Positions 59,354 to 64,000 of a stretch of 64,000 nt of DNA are shown piece after piece. Position 1 is the first letter of the stretch. Each line of letters opens with the position of its first letter. This stretch comes from Calendula officinalis (taxonomy: Eukaryota > Streptophyta > Magnoliopsida > Asterales > Asteraceae), in the NCBI GenBank assembly GCA_963853835.1, contig OY970832.1, positions 31,074,208 to 31,138,207 of the forward strand, in the 5' to 3' direction. The notes under the pieces are model-generated. The model saw nothing but the letters and a program-made list of their open reading frames with translations. It was not told the origin of the DNA and did not search any database. The position numbers and the translations under genes were made by a program.

Positions 59354-59560
59354 CAATAGAGAGGATCCTCATATATCAACTGAAGCATCTCCCGTTTTAG
59401 AAATGACTTGCCTGATTTCCGATTCAAACCCTTCCATCTGAAAACCAACACAATGACCAACCTCGATTGTATTCCTAATTTCTTCTGAAATACTGATCGA
59501 ACAACTGCCTTCATCACCGATATTGCTCTCATTTGCTTCACATTTCTAGACTTTCATAAA
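59354..59560 (-). pseudogene. LINE fragment upstream of and including the endonuclease start
   Basis: On the - strand one frame (E-V-G-H-C-V-G-F-Q-M-E-G-F) resembles the region just before the endonuclease in Asteraceae-type LINEs. An ATG at 59370-59372 begins M-R-I-L-S-I, the usual endonuclease N-terminus, before the sequence is cut at 59353. Orientation and content fit the same LINE as at 44184-44897. Confidence 0.6.
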
Positions 59561-60907
<1,347 letters not shown>

Positions 60908-61249
60908 GGGTCTGGATCCCGTGAGGACTCTTTTCCCGGTGAGGACTGCGAGAACTCATAAAAAACGCTAAAAATGATCCAAAAATCGCAGCATATAAGA
61001 TCCAAAAAAAAAAAAATTCAAAAATGATCAAAAACAAAAATGGATTATAATAATGATCCACAAAAAAATATGAATCATTATTATGATCCACAAAAAAAAG
61101 TGGATCATAATTTTTTTTCAAATTTTTTTTTTGTCAAATGTAGTAATAATCATGGGGAGTTATATATTTTTTTTCGGAATTTTTTGAAATTTTTTTAAGG
61201 TGTCCTCGCGAGTCCTCACCGTTTTTGGTGTCCTCACCGGATTCCACTT
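60908..61249. mobile_element. Small TIR element (MITE-like), followed by an inverted partial copy
   Basis: The left end GGGTCTGGATCCCGTGAGGAC and the right end complement AGTGGAATCCGGTGAGGAC are imperfect inverted repeats embedded in TATATA. The interior repeats GTGGATCATAA/TTATGATCCAC-like units. Immediately to the right (61260 onwards) AGTGGAATCTGGTGAGGACA starts again, head to head with the right end. Confidence 0.55.
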
Positions 61250-61284
61250 ATATATATATAAGTGGAATCTGGTGAGGACACCAA

Positions 61285-61338
61285 AAATTTTATTCAAATA
61301 CATCCATATATATCCTAAAATATATATATATATATTTA

Positions 61339-61400
<62 letters not shown>

Positions 61401-61710
61401 ATTAAGATTTATATTATTTATTTAATTATTTAAAAAATATATATTTTTATATAAAACCGAAATTTACATATATAAATACAATATTTATTTAAACCTTTTA
61501 ATTAAATAACTAGATAATTTAGAAAAACTATTTTGGTAACTATCTTGATAATTTTAAAACCTTTTAACAATTATCCTCTTTCCATATTTTAATTAAAATA
61601 ATTTTAAATTAAAAATATATATTAATTTTTGAATTTCGAAAATTCCGAAAATAAAAAAACAATATTTTTTTCGAATTTCGGATTTAACACCCTTAGATTC
61701 GTAGACCAAC
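61285..61710. other. AT-rich DNA with further TA runs
   Basis: Interrupted TA-repeat runs at about 61318-61396 and then AT-rich unique sequence. No coding frame. It is probably the leader of element F next to its primer site. Confidence 0.5.
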
Positions 61711-61722
61711 GCTCTGATACCA
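61711..61722 (-). other. Primer binding site of element F
   Basis: The - strand carries TGGTATCAGAGC one base inside the LTR at 61724, perfect for initiator-Met tRNA. Confidence 0.8.
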
Positions 61723-61723
61723 C

Positions 61724-62425
61724 TGTTGGGTTTCTTACCAATTTATCGACACTTGGTCGTCGCGGAATTACAAACAAATCAATACGATAAATGACGAAAC
61801 TAATATGACCGATTAGATCTACGAGTCTAAGGTAACTAGATTAAATAAATAGAAATTCAAACACTTACATTGGCAGTACTTGGTGAGGCAATCCCTTGAG
61901 ATCTAATACGAGCCAGAACTTGTCAACGAACTAGGATTCAAGCTAGAACCCCTCTACTTGATCACACTTGAGGTTAGACAACGAACGAGACGATACACCA
62001 CGAGGTAGTGTAAAGTACCCTTGAGAAAACCCAAATGAAACAACCACCGAAAACTATTTCGGTTCGGCGGAACACGGTGGTGGTCGAACGGACAAGGGGG
62101 AGCAAATGGGTGCAAGCAACAAGGAACAAGCGTATTACGTTAATACCCATGCACCCTATTTATAGGTTTGATACAACCTTTCCTTTTTTTAGTCAAACTC
62201 AAATTAGCTCAAGCCCGTCTATTTAATTAAACCCATTAATTAAACTAGCCCGATTAGAATAACTAGTTAATACCCATTAACTTATTCTAGCCTGTTACAC
62301 TTTAATTAAAGTCCGGTTCATTTTATCTCGAGTTCGGTTGCGTCTCAGGAGCAACCCAGTAGGACTCTAATTTACATTGACTAGTCAACCGGTTTATTTG
62401 ATGACGTTGGACCATATTTCCAACA
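61724..62425 (-). repeat. LTR of element F (702 bp), partner not found
   Basis: In + orientation it starts TGTTGGGTTTC and ends TTCCAACA. With the adjacent primer site it must be the 5' LTR of a - strand retrotransposon. I could not find a matching copy between 59354 and 61710, so the 3' LTR was lost or is outside the recognisable part. It interrupts gag of element G. Confidence 0.72.
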
Positions 62426-62990
62426 GTTAAATGTGTCTAAGGAATTAGCAGTTGACATGGTCTTAAACTCGCTTGCTACGGCACATTCTTCTTTCGTATT
62501 AGACCACGACAAGAATAAGAAAGACATTACACTTATAGAGTTAAGCAAGAAACTAATAATTGCTGAAGAAAGGATATTAGGCATTCATAACCCTACTTCT
62601 GATACTTCTATCCTAAACATTGAATCAAATGATGCTACGACAAGTGAACCTTCTCATCCCAATGGGAAAGGGAAAGCTAAGGTGGGACATGCCCAACGAA
62701 AGCTTTAGAGAAAGAAAAGTTCACTAATAGCACCTAAAGATTCTACATGTTTTCATTGCAATTAATTAGGTCACTAGAAAAGAAGCTGCCCAAAGTATCT
62801 GAATGATTTGAAGAATCACAAGGTCCAAAAGTCTGGAACTTCAGGTACGTTCATGATTGAACTTCAAAATGCTTATATGTTTCATTCTTGGGTCCTAGAT
62901 ACAGGGTGTGGTACTCACATTTGCACTAATATGCAAAGACTAAGAAATAGTTGAACCTGAAGCATGGTGAGCTGAATCTAATCATGTGAA
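62426..62990 (+). pseudogene. gag: Element G Gag C-terminal part and start of protease (decayed)
   Basis: The + strand frame from 62426 carries the copia gag helix region (E-L-A-V-D-M-V-L-N-S-L). A zinc knuckle with two stop codons inside it is at about 62750-62800 (C-F-H-C-N-stop-L-G-H). The protease motif W-V-L-D-T-G-C-G-T-H is near 62890-62920, followed by another stop. It belongs to a copia lineage different from A/B/C/H. Confidence 0.8.
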
Positions 62991-64000
62991 ACAGAGTCTC
63001 GACTGCTGTCACCATGATTGGAGATAAAAAGCTCATGCTTAGAAGTGATTGTTCTATCATTTTATTAGATGTTTGTTATTCGTCTTGCATGGCGCGAAAC
63101 ATAATTTCATTTTATGCATTGTTCAAGGATGGTTTCAAATTTGATTTTGATAATGACAATGGTTGCATTTTGGTTTATAAAAATGGTGTTTTTATATTTA
63201 AAGTTAACCCTTCTTCTGGCATATGTGAAAGTGTTGTTTGCGTTAACAATAGAAATTTAATATTGAATGTTGATTCATCCAAAGATGTATTGGATAAATC
63301 ATGTCTATGGCATTGTCGCTTAGGCCACATAAACAAGAAGAGGATCGCCAAACTCCAAAAGGATGGAGTGTTGGAATCCTTTGACCTCAAGTCAAATGAT
63401 GTATGTGAATCTTGTTTACTTGGCAAGATGACAAAGGCGCCATTCACAAGGACTTTTGAAGAGAGGCAAATACTTATTGGATCTTGTACACAATGATGTG
63501 TGTGGACCATTCAAGTCAAGCACTAGATATGGCGAGAGAAACTTCGTCACACTTACTAATGATTTTAGTAGATATGGATATGTTTATCTGATTAAACACA
63601 AGTCTAAAATCTTTGAAACGTTTAAAGTATATCAAAATGAAGTTGAGAATCAACTAGGCAGAAAGATCAAGATGCTCCGCTCTGACAGGGGTGGAGAGTA
63701 TCTTAGTCAAGAGTTCATCAATCATCTTAAAAGTTGTGGAATAGTATCCCAACTATCGCCTCCTAGAACTCCACAGCTTAATGGAGTGTCTGAAAGGAGA
63801 TATCGAACGCTATTAGACATGGTTCGATCGATGATGAGTCGAGCAACTCTACCAGTGAGCTTTTGGGGATATGCACTTGAAACAGCAGCTCATATCTTAA
63901 ACCTTGTACCAACTAAGAAGGTGTCAAAGACTCCCTCTAAAATATGGACAAGGAATGCTCCCTCGCTCCGACATTTGAAAATCTGGGGTTGTGAAGTTTA
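62991..64000 (+). pseudogene. pol: Element G Pol: gag-pre-integrase and integrase core, running off the window
   Basis: A frame at 63014-63496 holds the rest of protease and the gag-pre-integrase (L-W-H-C-R-L-G-H-I-N, then C-E-S-C-L-L-G-K). A frameshift near 63470 leads to an open frame from about 63473 to the window end with the integrase core: N-D-V-C-G-P for the first Asp, S-D-R-G-G-E-Y for the second, and V-S-E-R-R for the Glu. Integrase inserts the cDNA into the genome. RT and RNase H should follow outside the window. Confidence 0.87.

Overview
The window is repeat-rich eudicot nuclear DNA, possibly from Asteraceae (a weak inference from the style of the retrotransposon proteins). I see no intact host gene. 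Nearly all of it is transposable elements, many nested inside one another.

Layout. (1) 1-8745: the 3' part of a Ty1/copia Sirevirus-type retrotransposon (element A, + strand) carrying a third gene after pol. (2) 8746-9923: remains of a Helitron with a typical 3' hairpin and CTAG end, and a possible OB-fold gene fragment. (3) 10143-10410: a Stowaway-like MITE. (4) 10650-11698: a non-autonomous Mutator-like element with long inverted repeats and a perfect 9-bp target duplication. (5) 11709-59560: an old LINE on the - strand, split into three pieces by two large insertions. The first is element C (14296-44183, - strand, Sirevirus type, TSD TCTTT), which itself contains element B (15307-26760, + strand Sirevirus, TSD TGAGC) and element D (about 35519-43346, - strand, gag-only copia). 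The second is element E (44898-59353, + strand, LARD-like gypsy derivative), whose left LTR contains element H (45006-52282, + strand Sirevirus with an inverted gag segment). (6) 59561-64000: AT-rich DNA, an (AT)57 tract, a small TIR element, a single LTR with primer site (element F), and a decayed + strand copia (element G) running off the window end.

How the genes work together. Elements A, B and H belong to related subfamilies. Each has pol, then an intergenic hairpin and TATA box, then a third gene in two exons separated by a conserved intron of about 690 bp that joins in frame. In B, and independently in the more distant element C, the gag frame has a good splice donor and the protease frame begins at a good acceptor. 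Both are in phase 0, and the segment between them is itself coding, encoding the Gag C-terminus and ending in a conserved W-V-P-K-(K/R)-N stop. This suggests that retention of the intron makes long Gag and splicing makes Gag-Pol, and that the third gene is a separately transcribed, spliced unit. This is the most interesting system in the window. It is inferred from sequence signals only.

Insertion order read from the nesting: LINE first, then C and E, then B, D and H. By hand count the LTR pairs differ at about 13 of 499 positions in B and about 5 of 510 in H, so H is the youngest measurable insertion.
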